Shown here: piece by piece, positions 33,401 through 41,274 of the stretch
Layout of the letters: the number at the start of each line of letters is the position of its first letter
How positions within the stretch are numbered: the stretch's first letter is position 1
Source: Methanospirillum stamsii
GTDB taxonomy: Archaea > Halobacteriota > Methanomicrobia > Methanomicrobiales > Methanospirillaceae
Assembly (NCBI RefSeq): GCF_046244385.1
Contig: NZ_CP176366.1
Coordinates: 2,790,001-2,854,000, forward strand
DNA: 64,000 nt
Direction: 5' to 3'
Notes under the pieces: model-generated
What the model was told of the DNA's origin: nothing
Databases searched by the model: none
The model's input: only the letters and a program-made list of their open reading frames with translations
Program-made: the position numbers and the translations under genes

Positions 33401-34269
33401 CCGAGGCTGCAGCAGTCCCACAGCAGGAACGGCCAAGAGTCACGGACCAGGTAAAGATTGCATACCTCGACCGGGGCCGGTGCATGGTCCGGCTGATATT
33501 CCTGACAGGATTTGACAAGGACCACAATTTAGAGTACAGTTACAAAAACGCTGATGTTGACCCGGATATCAGGACAAACGATGCACCGGTGAATTGTGTC
33601 CGGCAGGGTGAGAGACTTATCAGTCTTCAGTTTCCTCCGGACCAGAAACCTGTCACATCTGCACCAACTCAGAACCCGGTCAGTCAGGCTAAAGCCGCTG
33701 AACAACCTGCAAAACCTCCGGCAGAGAAACCAAAGCAGGAGGAGAAACCTGCCGAACAGAAACCCACTGCACCTCCGGTGGATGATGGGAAATATAAAAT
33801 TCAACTCATCCGGAGAGATGGAAATAAGGCTCTCATTCGGACCAACAATGGGAAAGAGGAATGGTTCTCCGTATCTGGAAAAGCCGTTGAGAAAATCAGT
33901 AACCTGAAAGACGGTCAACTGGTCAAACTGAGATTTGAGACCTCAACAACTTTCAACGATATCAATCCCGTCGACGAGAATGGAGAGTATGATAAGTCCG
34001 GATGGGGTGGAGGAGGAAACAAAGGGGGAAAAGGTGGAGGAGGATACCGACAGGATCCGGTCATTGACCTCATCCGGAATTACTCGATACTTCACGAAGC
34101 GGTATTGGACAAAGCGGAGAAATTCGCAGAGTTTTGTATTGCGAACGATGTAACGGATGAGAAACGAGGCAAGTCCTGGGACTGGATTCTTGAGACAACA
34201 ATTGTCTCATCTGAAACGATTTACAGGAAAATAGAGGAGAAATACAAGTATCAGGGAGGTCAACAATGA
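33397..34269 (+). CDS. Hypothetical protein with Pro/Lys-rich linker and Gly-rich segment
   Basis: Protein of 290 residues. An N-terminal OB-like beta region (VKIAYLDRGRCMVRLIFLTG) is followed by a Pro/Glu/Lys linker (about 85-128), a second beta region (KIQLIRRDGNKALIRTNNGK), a Gly/Lys-rich tract (about 204-218) and a helical end. Two small beta domains joined by flexible basic linkers suggest a nucleic-acid-binding protein, perhaps an ssDNA-binding role; no family confirmed. Last gene before a palindromic control region. Confidence 0.6.
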   Translation: MTEAAAVPQQERPRVTDQVKIAYLDRGRCMVRLIFLTGFDKDHNLEYSYKNADVDPDIRTNDAPVNCVRQGERLISLQFPPDQKPVTSAPTQNPVSQAKAAEQPAKPPAEKPKQEEKPAEQKPTAPPVDDGKYKIQLIRRDGNKALIRTNNGKEEWFSVSGKAVEKISNLKDGQLVKLRFETSTTFNDINPVDENGEYDKSGWGGGGNKGGKGGGGYRQDPVIDLIRNYSILHEAVLDKAEKFAEFCIANDVTDEKRGKSWDWILETTIVSSETIYRKIEEKYKYQGGQQ

Positions 34270-34281
34270 CCTCTTTTAATT

Positions 34282-34294
34282 ACTGTAGTACAGT
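34282..34294. promoter_or_regulatory. Partial copy of the 34.4-kb palindrome
   Basis: ACTGTAGTACAGT: 5-bp inverted arms around AGT, related to the inner arms of the palindrome at 34402. Possibly a second binding site. Confidence 0.35.
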
Positions 34295-34401
34295 GTTATC
34301 TATTATTATTTCTCCTTTATCAAAAACAAACCAAAACTGCATAGATAGTATATTGGACTATATATACAGTTCAAAAAAACCTCTCTCTGGCATGAACACT
34401 C

Positions 34402-34431
34402 TACGTACTGTACTAGCTAGTACAGTACGTA
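34402..34431. promoter_or_regulatory. 30-bp perfect palindrome before the second early operon
   Basis: Each arm is TACGTACTGTACTAG followed by its exact complement with no spacer. A (TAG)n microsatellite and then AGGAGGG at proper spacing before ATG 34471 follow. The 34270-34470 interval holds no convincing gene. Likely a regulator site, a cruciform or a replication element. Confidence 0.6.
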
Positions 34432-34470
34432 TAGTAGTAGTAGTAGTAGTAGGTATAGGAGGGATTTTGA

Positions 34471-34917
34471 ATGTCTCTCCGTAAGTTCAAAAATCCTAAA
34501 ACTAACTCTGTTAGAGAGGAGGGAGATTTATTTGAATTTATTAAAGAGTTAGGATTTGAATACGGATCAGTACTCCGGATAGGTGGACAGATCACAGGGC
34601 AAGTACTCATGGAAAGCGGGCAATTGTCCGAAGATTTAATCCATAAATATCAATCCCTGTTTGATGGGGACATCACTTATTATCTCGAAAAGAGGCGGTT
34701 GAGTTCTAAGGCTGCTGATATTGTAGTTTCATATTCTCACCACCTGGAAGAAGTTCATTCAGAACAAGACCTGATGAATGAACTCATGTCTGTGTATGAC
34801 TCTCTCGATGAAATAAAGCGGAAAATAACCCGTGCACAATTCGAAGCAGAGTCATGGCGATATAAAATAATCGTTCAGAAACCCTCTGGGGATGATGAAC
34901 AGGAGGATTCTGAATGA
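34471..34917 (+). CDS. Hypothetical early protein
   Basis: Protein of 148 residues with a strong AGGAGGG ribosome site. Mostly helical and acidic at the C-terminus (DEIKRKITRAQFEAESWRYK, ending DDEQEDSE). First gene of the second early operon. No family recognised. Confidence 0.65.
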   Translation: MSLRKFKNPKTNSVREEGDLFEFIKELGFEYGSVLRIGGQITGQVLMESGQLSEDLIHKYQSLFDGDITYYLEKRRLSSKAADIVVSYSHHLEEVHSEQDLMNELMSVYDSLDEIKRKITRAQFEAESWRYKIIVQKPSGDDEQEDSE

Positions 34918-35153
34918 CTCTCCTTTCAGAAGTCCGGGAAATCAAAGGATCTCTTGAACTTGTCCCTGCCTCAACGGTCTGGAGAAAGGTTGAGGAAAAT
35001 CCCGGAAAATTCTCTGTCCTTTATAATCTTTTCACTGCTCACCCCTTCGGGCGGAGAAATCAGATTGTTTCCCGTGAACTGAAGAAATCCGGATGGGTCC
35101 GGCTTGGAAGTAGAAATTCTGTTCCGTTATGGGGTGAGTCTGATGCCGAATGA
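34914..35153 (+). CDS. Hypothetical early protein, HTH-like
   Basis: Protein of 79 residues, VWRKVEENPGKFSVLYNLFT, RRNQIVSRELKKSGWVRLGS. Resembles a winged helix by pattern only. ATGA coupled upstream. Confidence 0.58.
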   Translation: MTLLSEVREIKGSLELVPASTVWRKVEENPGKFSVLYNLFTAHPFGRRNQIVSRELKKSGWVRLGSRNSVPLWGESDAE

Positions 35154-35454
35154 GATAGGGAGAGCAACCCGGCTGGTAGGCTCTGACGATTTTTGTATCA
35201 AGTGTCGTGGCCGGCATTTCCGGATTAGAGAATCTGACGCCAGGCGGTTATTATCCGGACAGCGTGAGACTGACATTTATTCGTTGCAGGGTTACACCAG
35301 GCAGGGAACTATCCAGGCTGGTAAAGACTTCTACCGGCTGAAACTGAATTATGAGCCTGTTTTCTCACATATGAACCGGTTCAACCTGCTCATCTCCGGG
35401 GCGTACTGGTTTTCGCCCCTGATTGATCATTGCCGGGAGGTAGCGAAATTATGA
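35143..35454 (+). CDS. Hypothetical early protein
   Basis: Protein of 103 residues from ATG 35143, overlapping the previous stop. CIKCRGRHFRIRESDARRLL and a C-terminal aromatic segment (FSHMNRFNLLISGAYWFSPL). Unrecognised. Confidence 0.58.
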   Translation: MPNEIGRATRLVGSDDFCIKCRGRHFRIRESDARRLLSGQRETDIYSLQGYTRQGTIQAGKDFYRLKLNYEPVFSHMNRFNLLISGAYWFSPLIDHCREVAKL

Positions 35455-35609
35455 CTCTCCAATCTGTTTTTGAGCAGTACAAACATTTCGATCACCTGCT
35501 ATCAGACCATGAATGGCTCACTGGTCCGGACGAAGAAGGACACAGAGATATCCGAATGATAATTCTGTATGACTGCTGGCAGGCAATTAAAGAGGCGGTG
35601 CAGGAATGA
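35451..35609 (+). CDS. Small acidic early protein
   Basis: Protein of 52 residues, MTLQSVFEQYKHFDHLLSDH, then YDCWQAIKEAVQE. ATGA overlap both sides. Function unknown. Confidence 0.5.
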   Translation: MTLQSVFEQYKHFDHLLSDHEWLTGPDEEGHRDIRMIILYDCWQAIKEAVQE

Positions 35610-35680
35610 ATGCAGACATCGAACATGCAGAACTCGTCTGGATCAACGGGGAATTGATGTGGGTGTATGATGGCGAGTGA
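35606..35680 (+). CDS. Possible 24-residue peptide
   Basis: MNADIEHAELVWINGELMWV then YDGE-stop. It fills the space between two coupled genes with ATGA-type overlaps, the main argument that it is translated; it may serve only as a coupling leader. Confidence 0.3.
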   Translation: MNADIEHAELVWINGELMWVYDGE

Positions 35681-36002
35681 TATTCTATCAATGCTTCGTG
35701 ACCTGCTCATTGCACAACGTGACTCTCCGGAACTCTGCACCGTTCCGTCCGGACTGCTGGAACAGGCAGAAACCACATTGGCTACACTCAAAAAAGAGCA
35801 TCTACAAACCGGCGATGAATCCATCATCCAAAAACATGAGGCTCTGGTAACAGTCCTGGATGACCTGCAGGAGGAACGGGCGGAACGGATCTGGCTCATG
35901 GCATATCATCAGGCTGATGATGTCCGGGCCATGAACCAGCAGGAACGATTTATTTTTGATATCCTAACAGAGAACGCGGCAAAGCTCCGGGGGATTGCAT
36001 GA
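35667..36002 (+). CDS. GINS-like DNA replication protein
   Basis: Protein of 111 residues. The layout follows the archaeal GINS alpha-helical A domain: DILSMLRDLLIAQRDSPELC, VPSGLLEQAETTLATL, then LQEERAERIWLMAYHQADDV and RAMNQQERFIFDILTENAAK. GINS binds MCM and primase and activates the replicative helicase. If correct, the virus brings its own subunit to recruit host MCM, since no viral polymerase or helicase is seen. A pattern-based call. Two ATGs (35667, 35670) are possible. Confidence 0.55.
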   Translation: MMASDILSMLRDLLIAQRDSPELCTVPSGLLEQAETTLATLKKEHLQTGDESIIQKHEALVTVLDDLQEERAERIWLMAYHQADDVRAMNQQERFIFDILTENAAKLRGIA

Positions 36003-36568
36003 ACTATCATCAGCATTATCCCGGAACAATTCCAGCGTTTCAGGAATTGAAAAATACAGATAAAGCATATTTTCCTCCTGATGATAAAATTAATTTATCT
36101 GAATCTGATAGACTGCTTTTTCTCTCTCATTTTACAGCGATCGGTAAAATGTGGGATTATTTGGATAAATATTACAAAAAACGAGAAAAATCCTTTGAAG
36201 AGAAATGGAATATTTGTTCTATTATTTGGGAAGATTGCGGAGATTATTGCACAATTTCTCTTAAAGTTGATGAAAAAGAGTACTATATTGAAACAGATAC
36301 TCTTGGAGATTTGTATGATACTGATCTTCCTGATGATGACGATGATAGCGATAGTTACCCTAAATTAGCCTATGATATTTGCCATGAATATTATCTCATT
36401 TGGAAAGACGTTGAATCCAGAATAAAATCATTTTGTCATGCATTAGGATATAATGCAATTTGGGACGAATGTTCTCTTAAATTAGAAGGAAACTGGATTA
36501 AAACCGAAGGATATGCATGGTCTGATGATTTAGATCCTTACTTTGAAAATATGAGGGTTATTTCATGA
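35999..36568 (+). CDS. Acidic hypothetical protein
   Basis: Protein of 189 residues, very rich in Asp, Tyr and Trp, with an Asp run (DLPDDDDDSDSYP). Markedly more AT-rich than its neighbours, suggesting separate acquisition. A highly acidic small viral protein could be a DNA mimic or inhibitor; this is speculation. ATGA coupled. Confidence 0.6.
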   Translation: MNYHQHYPGTIPAFQELKNTDKAYFPPDDKINLSESDRLLFLSHFTAIGKMWDYLDKYYKKREKSFEEKWNICSIIWEDCGDYCTISLKVDEKEYYIETDTLGDLYDTDLPDDDDDSDSYPKLAYDICHEYYLIWKDVESRIKSFCHALGYNAIWDECSLKLEGNWIKTEGYAWSDDLDPYFENMRVIS

Positions 36569-36789
36569 GTTCCTTGCTCAAAGACCCGGACGGATTCCAG
36601 GAACGGCCTCTGTATATCAGCGTCAATATCTCAAAAATTGTAATAATGAACTCTCAACGGGTTCATTCACAAAAAGAACGCGACCAGTTTTTTAAACGTG
36701 CTGCATTCGACGCCTCTTCAGTCCCCGAACAAAAATACGAAATAATCCGGGTGGATTCATCCGGAGTGATGATAATCAAACCGGAGTGA
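36565..36789 (+). CDS. Hypothetical early protein
   Basis: Protein of 74 residues: FQERPLYISVNISKIVIMNS, then a conserved-looking KYEIIRVDSSGVMIIKPE end. Coupled by ATGA both sides. Unrecognised. Confidence 0.55.
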   Translation: MSSLLKDPDGFQERPLYISVNISKIVIMNSQRVHSQKERDQFFKRAAFDASSVPEQKYEIIRVDSSGVMIIKPE

Positions 36790-37046
36790 ATGAAATGGTA
36801 CAGTTAATCCCTTTAATAATCTTGGAACGGTTCACTGACTACCTTGCACGAATTACCCTCGGGTATGGGTACTCAGTCCCGAGCAAAGTCCGGAAAGCAC
36901 ACCTGCAGGAGTTGCTCGACAAGATAGATTCAGACGAAATTTACGTGTCTCAAATCGAGACATCCGGCTGGCCTCTGGTGGTCCGGCCAGTGTCAACCAC
37001 ATCACCGGAATGGTTCTGCCTTTGCGAAAACGAGGTGCAGGAATGA
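36786..37046 (+). CDS. Hypothetical early protein
   Basis: Protein of 86 residues, LIPLIILERFTDYLARITLG, VRKAHLQELLDKIDSDEIYV. ATGA coupling. Unrecognised. Confidence 0.55.
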   Translation: MNEMVQLIPLIILERFTDYLARITLGYGYSVPSKVRKAHLQELLDKIDSDEIYVSQIETSGWPLVVRPVSTTSPEWFCLCENEVQE

Positions 37047-37264
37047 TACCTGTTACCCTCGTTTCACCCGACCGGATAGATACCTTGCCAGTAAGCCAAA
37101 AAGCCCTTGTTGTAGTCGAACATATCGCCAGGAGTTCCGGGACCGCTGACCAGGGGTACGAGGTCGCATGGTCCGAACATGGCCGGATGATAACCATCCA
37201 GAATATATCGGCTAAAGCGATGCACCACATTCAGACACTGTGGTCCGGGGGGCATTTCGTATGA
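37043..37264 (+). CDS. Hypothetical early protein
   Basis: Protein of 73 residues from ATG 37043. ALVVVEHIARSSGTADQGYE and GRMITIQNISAKAMHHIQ. Its end shares the beta-strand pattern of the 36565 product. Unrecognised. Confidence 0.52.
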   Translation: MIPVTLVSPDRIDTLPVSQKALVVVEHIARSSGTADQGYEVAWSEHGRMITIQNISAKAMHHIQTLWSGGHFV

Positions 37265-37404
37265 TAAAATACCGGTGTAATAAATGCCTTAAATTCGGGG
37301 GTGATCCCGACCCATGTTTTCTCAAAGTGATGTGTGACTATGATTCACCTGAGTATTGCCCGTATGACGGACAACCTACGAAATGGGAGAGGATGAAAAA
37401 ATGA
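37261..37404 (+). CDS. Small cysteine-rich protein
   Basis: Protein of 47 residues, MIKYRCNKCLKFGGDPDPCF then CDYDSPEYCPYDG. CxxC pairs suggest zinc binding. ATGA overlaps. Confidence 0.52.
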   Translation: MIKYRCNKCLKFGGDPDPCFLKVMCDYDSPEYCPYDGQPTKWERMKK

Positions 37405-37520
37405 GTTCTGATATGTATTGTAGTAAAGAACACTCAAAATGTCCGTGGTATCCTTACGACTGTCAGGACTGTGAACATTTCAGCCAGGAAATATTTGATT
37501 CTGAAGGAGGGTATGAATGA
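37401..37520 (+). CDS. Small cysteine-rich protein
   Basis: Protein of 39 residues, MSSDMYCSKEHSKCPWYPYD, CQDCEHFSQEIF. Zinc-knuckle-like. ATGA overlaps. Confidence 0.5.
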   Translation: MSSDMYCSKEHSKCPWYPYDCQDCEHFSQEIFDSEGGYE

Positions 37521-37663
37521 TACGGGAAACGCTCTGCATGTGGTTTTTGTGGCTGCTCCTGAAAATATTCGGACAGGAAACCGTTTGCATATCGGCGGTA
37601 TGTGTCCTTCCGGACCCGGCACTTCAAGTCCTCGAAAACTATCTCCGGGAGGTTCCGGTATGA
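37517..37663 (+). CDS. Small hydrophobic protein
   Basis: Protein of 48 residues, LCMWFLWLLLKIFGQETVCI, VCVLPDPALQVLENYL. One possible membrane helix. Its start overlaps the preceding stop and its stop overlaps the next start. Confidence 0.45.
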   Translation: MIRETLCMWFLWLLLKIFGQETVCISAVCVLPDPALQVLENYLREVPV

Positions 37664-37956
37664 TTTGTCATTTCATTACAGGGTGCATATCTAACAGAAC
37701 TTGGAATGGTTTAAAAAACGCTGCATCATATGGGCAGAATGGGATGTGGGCTTGTTATCTTGAGAATGATATTATATCAGGTTGCCCTGTGTTGATTGGG
37801 GTTATATTCCCCTCATGGAAACGATTTCAACTAATCCGGGGGCAATATGGACTTACAATATATGGAGAAGATGAGCAAACTATCTCTGATGTGAAAACAT
37901 CTCTCTTCAACATGCTCTCTTTTACAAATGAACAAATCAACGGGGTGCCGGCATGA
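37660..37956 (+). CDS. Hypothetical early protein
   Basis: Protein of 98 residues from ATG 37660: MICHFITGCISNRTWNGLKN, GVIFPSWKRFQLIRGQYGLT. AT-richer than its neighbours. Unrecognised. Confidence 0.58.
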   Translation: MICHFITGCISNRTWNGLKNAASYGQNGMWACYLENDIISGCPVLIGVIFPSWKRFQLIRGQYGLTIYGEDEQTISDVKTSLFNMLSFTNEQINGVPA

Positions 37957-38207
37957 GCAATACTCGATGCATAAATTGTGGAGAATATTACTCCGGAGTT
38001 GGTCCATGTCTAGAATGTGGCGTTAGTCAATATACCGAACATGTAGGAATTATCGAATGCCCATGGTGCCACAATCACACCCTCTCTCCTACAAACAAAA
38101 TCGAATTCGAAGATTACCTCTCAAAATGCAAAAAATGCGGTAAAATGATATCAATAGATGCGGAAATGCATTATTTCGCTAGGCCATACCTGGAGAAGAA
38201 GAAATGA
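37953..38207 (+). CDS. Zinc-ribbon protein
   Basis: Protein of 84 residues with three CxxC knuckles: CINCGEYY, PCLECGVSQ, ECPWCHNHTLSP and CKKCGKMI. A double zinc-ribbon fold; role unknown. ATGA coupling. Confidence 0.72.
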   Translation: MSNTRCINCGEYYSGVGPCLECGVSQYTEHVGIIECPWCHNHTLSPTNKIEFEDYLSKCKKCGKMISIDAEMHYFARPYLEKKK

Positions 38208-38653
38208 CCGTCATATCCGTGGATTACGATGGCATCATTGTCACTGATGGCAACTGGCCGGAACCCGGTCAAGTCATTCCGGAAGCGGTTGAATCAATCA
38301 ACCGGCTCCATGATTCCGGGTTTTGCATCATTATCAATTCCTGCCGGATAGGAAAAGCCGAAGAGGCCATGGTCCGGAAACTGAACGAACTCGGGATAAA
38401 TTATTGCAGGGTAAATGAGAACTGCCCTGAGAGGATAAAAAAATACGAAACTGACACCCGGAAGATTTCTGCAGATCTGTACATAGATGATCGGTCTGTG
38501 TTTAATCCTCTCAAGCATATGTCATGGCCGGACCTGACGGATCACATAATCCGGCGGTTTGAAGGGCCACAAAAGCGGCAATGCAATCATTCTGGTGCTC
38601 ATGAATTCCTAGCGTATAATGCATTTTTACAAATGCTTAAGGAGTCTGAATAA
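38204..38653 (+). CDS. HAD-superfamily phosphatase-like protein
   Basis: Protein of 149 residues. Motif I is VISVDYDGIIV (D-x-D-G), motif II is IIINSCR, and a later ADLYIDDRS gives the acidic motif IV. It resembles small phage HAD proteins related to polynucleotide 3'-phosphatases or nucleotidases. All catalytic aspartates are present. Substrate unknown; nucleotide or nucleic-acid end processing is plausible. Confidence 0.72.
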   Translation: MTVISVDYDGIIVTDGNWPEPGQVIPEAVESINRLHDSGFCIIINSCRIGKAEEAMVRKLNELGINYCRVNENCPERIKKYETDTRKISADLYIDDRSVFNPLKHMSWPDLTDHIIRRFEGPQKRQCNHSGAHEFLAYNAFLQMLKESE

Positions 38654-38841
38654 TGACTCAACAAACTTTGTTTTCAAACGAACCTGAAACCAGGCAGGTG
38701 AAACGTGAACGGCACCAGTTTGACCATTTTGAGCATGCAACCCGATTTGCAGCGGAAGCGAACGGTTCCGGAAAATATACGGATGTTTTTATCATTACGC
38801 AGTTTGGAAGACCGGTTGTGATAACGGAGCGTGAAATATGA
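38653..38841 (+). CDS. Hypothetical early protein
   Basis: Protein of 62 residues, VKRERHQFDHFEHATRFAAE, YTDVFIITQFGRPVVITE. Overlaps the next gene by ATGA. Unrecognised. Confidence 0.55.
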   Translation: MTQQTLFSNEPETRQVKRERHQFDHFEHATRFAAEANGSGKYTDVFIITQFGRPVVITEREI

Positions 38842-39236
38842 GATTCAGCAAAAACCACCGGGCAAAAACAACAACTGTCGATGGTATAAAATTTGCCTCA
38901 TTAGGTGAAGCACGACGATACCAGGAATTAAAACTCCTGAAACAGGCTCACGTTATTAAAGATTTTAAAATGCAACCGGAGTTTGAACTGATACCTGCAT
39001 ACAAAGACGAATATGGCAAAACTGTGAGAAAATCCAAATATGTAGGGGATTTCCTCGTATATTATCCGGACGGCAGAATCATCTGTGAGGATGTCAAGGG
39101 GGACATCTTAACACCAGAGTTTAAACAAAAATGGAAACAATTCGGTCTCAATTTAATCGAAGGGAAGTATTCTGAACAGTACCCAAATTTGTTAAGAGAA
39201 ATTGTTAAGATGACAGGGAAGAGGGCAAAATGTTAG
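38838..39236 (+). CDS. DUF1064 phage nuclease (PD-(D/E)XK type)
   Basis: Protein of 132 residues. DGIKFASLGEARRYQELKLL carries the entry Glu; KYVGDFLVYYPDGRIICEDVKG gives the D...E-x-K core. DUF1064 proteins are phage endonucleases of the Holliday-junction-resolvase-like fold, suited to replication intermediates or to trimming DNA before packaging. Full length. Confidence 0.83.
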   Translation: MRFSKNHRAKTTTVDGIKFASLGEARRYQELKLLKQAHVIKDFKMQPEFELIPAYKDEYGKTVRKSKYVGDFLVYYPDGRIICEDVKGDILTPEFKQKWKQFGLNLIEGKYSEQYPNLLREIVKMTGKRAKC

Positions 39237-39415
39237 AGATAGACGTGAACATTATCGAGTATGTGCGTGAAAACCCGAAAAGCAGCCAGAACCAGGTAAT
39301 ATCTGCTATGGATTATTCTTATTCTTATTGTTACCAACGAATAAAACGCCTTGTAAAATCAAAAAAGCTGCAAGAACAAAGAGAACAACAACGAGTATTA
39401 TTGTCTATCGTGTAG
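39230..39415 (+). CDS. Small winged-helix protein
   Basis: Protein of 61 residues, IIEYVRENPKSSQNQVISAM then YCYQRIKRLVKSKKLQEQ: an HTH with recognition helix. It may control late transcription, as it is the last gene of the early operon. Confidence 0.62.
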   Translation: MLEIDVNIIEYVRENPKSSQNQVISAMDYSYSYCYQRIKRLVKSKKLQEQREQQRVLLSIV

Positions 39416-39476
39416 TTATTGTTCTTATCTCTATTCTCACAAAAACTCTATTTCAGCCCTCGATTAATAAAACAGT

Positions 39477-39617
39477 ATGACATCAGGCGGCTTACTCGAA
39501 GCCGACTATTCAGAGATTGAATTAACGGCAGCTCAAAAAGCAGCGGAAAAAAAGAACAAAAAACTACACCAGAAGGCACTTGATTTCATCAAACGGGTGT
39601 GCCCGTTCGGGAAATAA
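39477..39617 (+). CDS. Small charged protein
   Basis: Protein of 46 residues, MTSGGLLEADYSEIELTAAQ, KKNKKLHQKALDFIKRVCPF. Lies immediately before a secreted-protein gene. Unrecognised. Confidence 0.5.
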   Translation: MTSGGLLEADYSEIELTAAQKAAEKKNKKLHQKALDFIKRVCPFGK

Positions 39618-39618
39618 C

Positions 39619-40359
39619 ATGTCAAAACTGCTAATCCTCGTTTTCGTTTCCCTGCTGTTTCTCGTCATCCTTGCTGCTCTCCCGGCAAATGCCACCATCT
39701 CATCATCACTTTACCACAATGGCGGCTCAATCATTATCAACACGAAAGAATGTTCTGAAACATCAGATAATCTCTTTCATTTCGGCACTACAAACGATTT
39801 CTACAAACAGACCGGAAAATCACAAACTATCCTCTCGCTTGGTAGAACGGGTATAAAAAAGAGTGATTCAACACAGGTTGAGACCCTTGGAATGCTCAAC
39901 GCGTTTGACTCTGTCGGAATGTATTCAACTCAAACAAATATCCCGGAATCAATCTGTGATGCTACAAATTTCCTAGCCGGATATGGAAACACGTCTTCCA
40001 GTAGATACCCGGAAACTCAATCAGTGGAGGGATTATGGGGGCTCATGGGCTCCGGACCAGGAACATCATACGAGAGTCAGGTAGTTGTCGATGATACTGT
40101 GGTAGGTGTTTCAGTCAGTGGCACAACCCCGTCAGGATATCTGTATGAGGATGTCAAGGGCTCAATCCATTCCGGGTTCGATGTCAACTCCACCGATATG
40201 CAGTATGCATACAGCAGACATGACCACGGACTCCTGACCAGTGACGATAACAAATCACTTGGTGCCGGCTTTGACTGGCTCTGGGATACATCAGCAGAGG
40301 AAACCGTCAACGAATCAGCCAATGAATCTGTGTCAAACGAGACAGAGGAGGAGGGTTAA
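39619..40359 (+). CDS. Secreted viral protein with signal peptide
   Basis: Protein of 246 residues from ATG 39619. Residues 1-25 are a signal peptide (LLILVFVSLLFLVILAALPANA). The rest is Ser/Thr-rich and beta-like (LYHNGGSIIINTKECSETSD, GLWGLMGSGPGTSYESQVVV) with a Glu-rich tail. Virally encoded exported proteins of this kind can alter the host surface or assist release. It has no recognised lytic domain. Confidence 0.65.
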   Translation: MSKLLILVFVSLLFLVILAALPANATISSSLYHNGGSIIINTKECSETSDNLFHFGTTNDFYKQTGKSQTILSLGRTGIKKSDSTQVETLGMLNAFDSVGMYSTQTNIPESICDATNFLAGYGNTSSSRYPETQSVEGLWGLMGSGPGTSYESQVVVDDTVVGVSVSGTTPSGYLYEDVKGSIHSGFDVNSTDMQYAYSRHDHGLLTSDDNKSLGAGFDWLWDTSAEETVNESANESVSNETEEEG

Positions 40360-40363
40360 CCCC

Positions 40364-40684
40364 ATGAATGAAATTGTTGAATTTTTAAAACTGGCTTTTG
40401 CAATCCTGCTTCCAATTGCACTGTATATCCTGGCCGGGTACTATGCATCAAATGCACAATGGTGCACCCGGAAAATCCTAGTCGCAGTTGTCACAGGGCT
40501 TGTAATCGGGGTATACGGACTAACTCAAGGCATTGACGTGAATGAGTCCTGGATAACTCTGGCATTTGCATCAGCCCCGGCTCTTGGAGCCATGTATCTG
40601 ATTGACCGGGCCGCAAAAGGATTTGCAAAACGAGCAGGTATCGAGTGGCTTTACACTGACGAACCGATAGGAGAAGAAATATGA
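40364..40684 (+). CDS. Holin-like small membrane protein
   Basis: Protein of 106 residues with three hydrophobic segments (LAFAILLPIALYILAGYYAS, ILVAVVTGLVIGVYGLTQGI, LAFASAPALGAMYLIDRA) and a charged C-terminus. Position after the secreted protein and before packaging genes suits a holin, but no endolysin is recognisable nearby. Confidence 0.55.
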   Translation: MNEIVEFLKLAFAILLPIALYILAGYYASNAQWCTRKILVAVVTGLVIGVYGLTQGIDVNESWITLAFASAPALGAMYLIDRAAKGFAKRAGIEWLYTDEPIGEEI

Positions 40685-40938
40685 CTGAAACTATCATGGC
40701 GTTCGAAAAGAACGTCACAAAAGAACTTCCTGTGGTTGAACGTCTCGAAAATGGGTACATTGTTGTCCAGGATGCAACTCTCACCGATGGCGGAACCTTC
40801 CTCCGGAATGAGGATTACTGCCTGGTGAATCCGGACGGAAAGATCCTGATTCATGCAAATGATGCAGCATCACTCATTAAGTATGGCAGCAATCCGGAAA
40901 CACTTGAGAAAATCGAAAAGAGCGGGTCTGTTGCATAA
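40681..40938 (+). CDS. Hypothetical protein
   Basis: Protein of 85 residues: LPVVERLENGYIVVQDATLT, NPDGKILIHANDAASLIKYG. ATGA coupled to the membrane protein. Unrecognised. Confidence 0.55.
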   Translation: MTETIMAFEKNVTKELPVVERLENGYIVVQDATLTDGGTFLRNEDYCLVNPDGKILIHANDAASLIKYGSNPETLEKIEKSGSVA

Positions 40939-41083
40939 TCACAACTCTCATTTTTGCTGATTAACTCGGTTCAGGTCCGGGATGAGAGTATCCCGCATGT
41001 TAGGCCTAGGATCCAATCTCGCGGGCGTATCGACAGTTGAACATCACAAAGGGCTCATGGTCCGGGTCAAATCCGGATTGTGA
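40939..41083 (+). ncRNA. tRNA-like foldback, possible structured RNA or packaging element
   Basis: TCACAA at 40939 pairs with TTGTGA at 41078-41083. Directly before the latter is a T-arm-like hairpin: TCCGG, 7-base loop GTCAAAT, CCGGA (41061-41077). A 6-bp hairpin CGGGAT/ATCCCG lies inside (about 40978-40995). No D arm is evident, so it is not an ordinary tRNA. Together with the element at 41213 it fills a 340-bp gap just before the terminase genes. Tentative. Confidence 0.3.
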
Positions 41084-41212
41084 GATTTCCCGGTATGCAA
41101 AACACGTCTAATCCTTACGGAAAAATGCCATGCAATGCTGGTACAACCATCAGATGACCGGAATTAATCATATTAATAACCCATCCTGTAAAATGCCTTT
41201 CATGCATACCGG

Positions 41213-41274
41213 CACTTGGAAAGGATTGCAAGCGAGGAGCAGCACAATAGAGGGTTCGATTCCCTCACCAGGTG
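41213..41274 (+). ncRNA. Second tRNA-like element before terminase
   Basis: CACTTGG (41213-41219) pairs with CCAGGTG (41268-41274), seven pairs including one G-U. Inside the 3' side is a perfect T-arm, GAGGG TTCGATT CCCTC (41250-41266). Only 30 bases separate the 5' strand from the T-arm, too few for a D arm plus anticodon arm. A reduced tRNA-like structure or a decayed tRNA; the GGTTCGATTCC loop is the canonical T-loop sequence. Confidence 0.4.

Noticed and set aside
34432..34451. TAG trinucleotide run as a CRISPR or tandem-repeat array
   Set aside because: Units of three bases without spacers; a simple microsatellite, and no CRISPR repeats occur in the window.
34266..34484. Open frame of 72 codons between the two early operons
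   Set aside because: Low-complexity translation across the palindrome and microsatellite (a run of valines); better explained as control DNA.
39619..40684. Viral lysis cassette (endolysin plus holin)
   Set aside because: A signal-peptide protein and a membrane protein are adjacent, but no peptidase or pseudomurein/protein-sheath hydrolase motif is visible, so I do not claim an endolysin.
40939..41083. tmRNA
   Set aside because: Too short, no tag reading frame or pseudoknots, and tmRNA is not expected in archaea; only an acceptor/T-arm resemblance remains.
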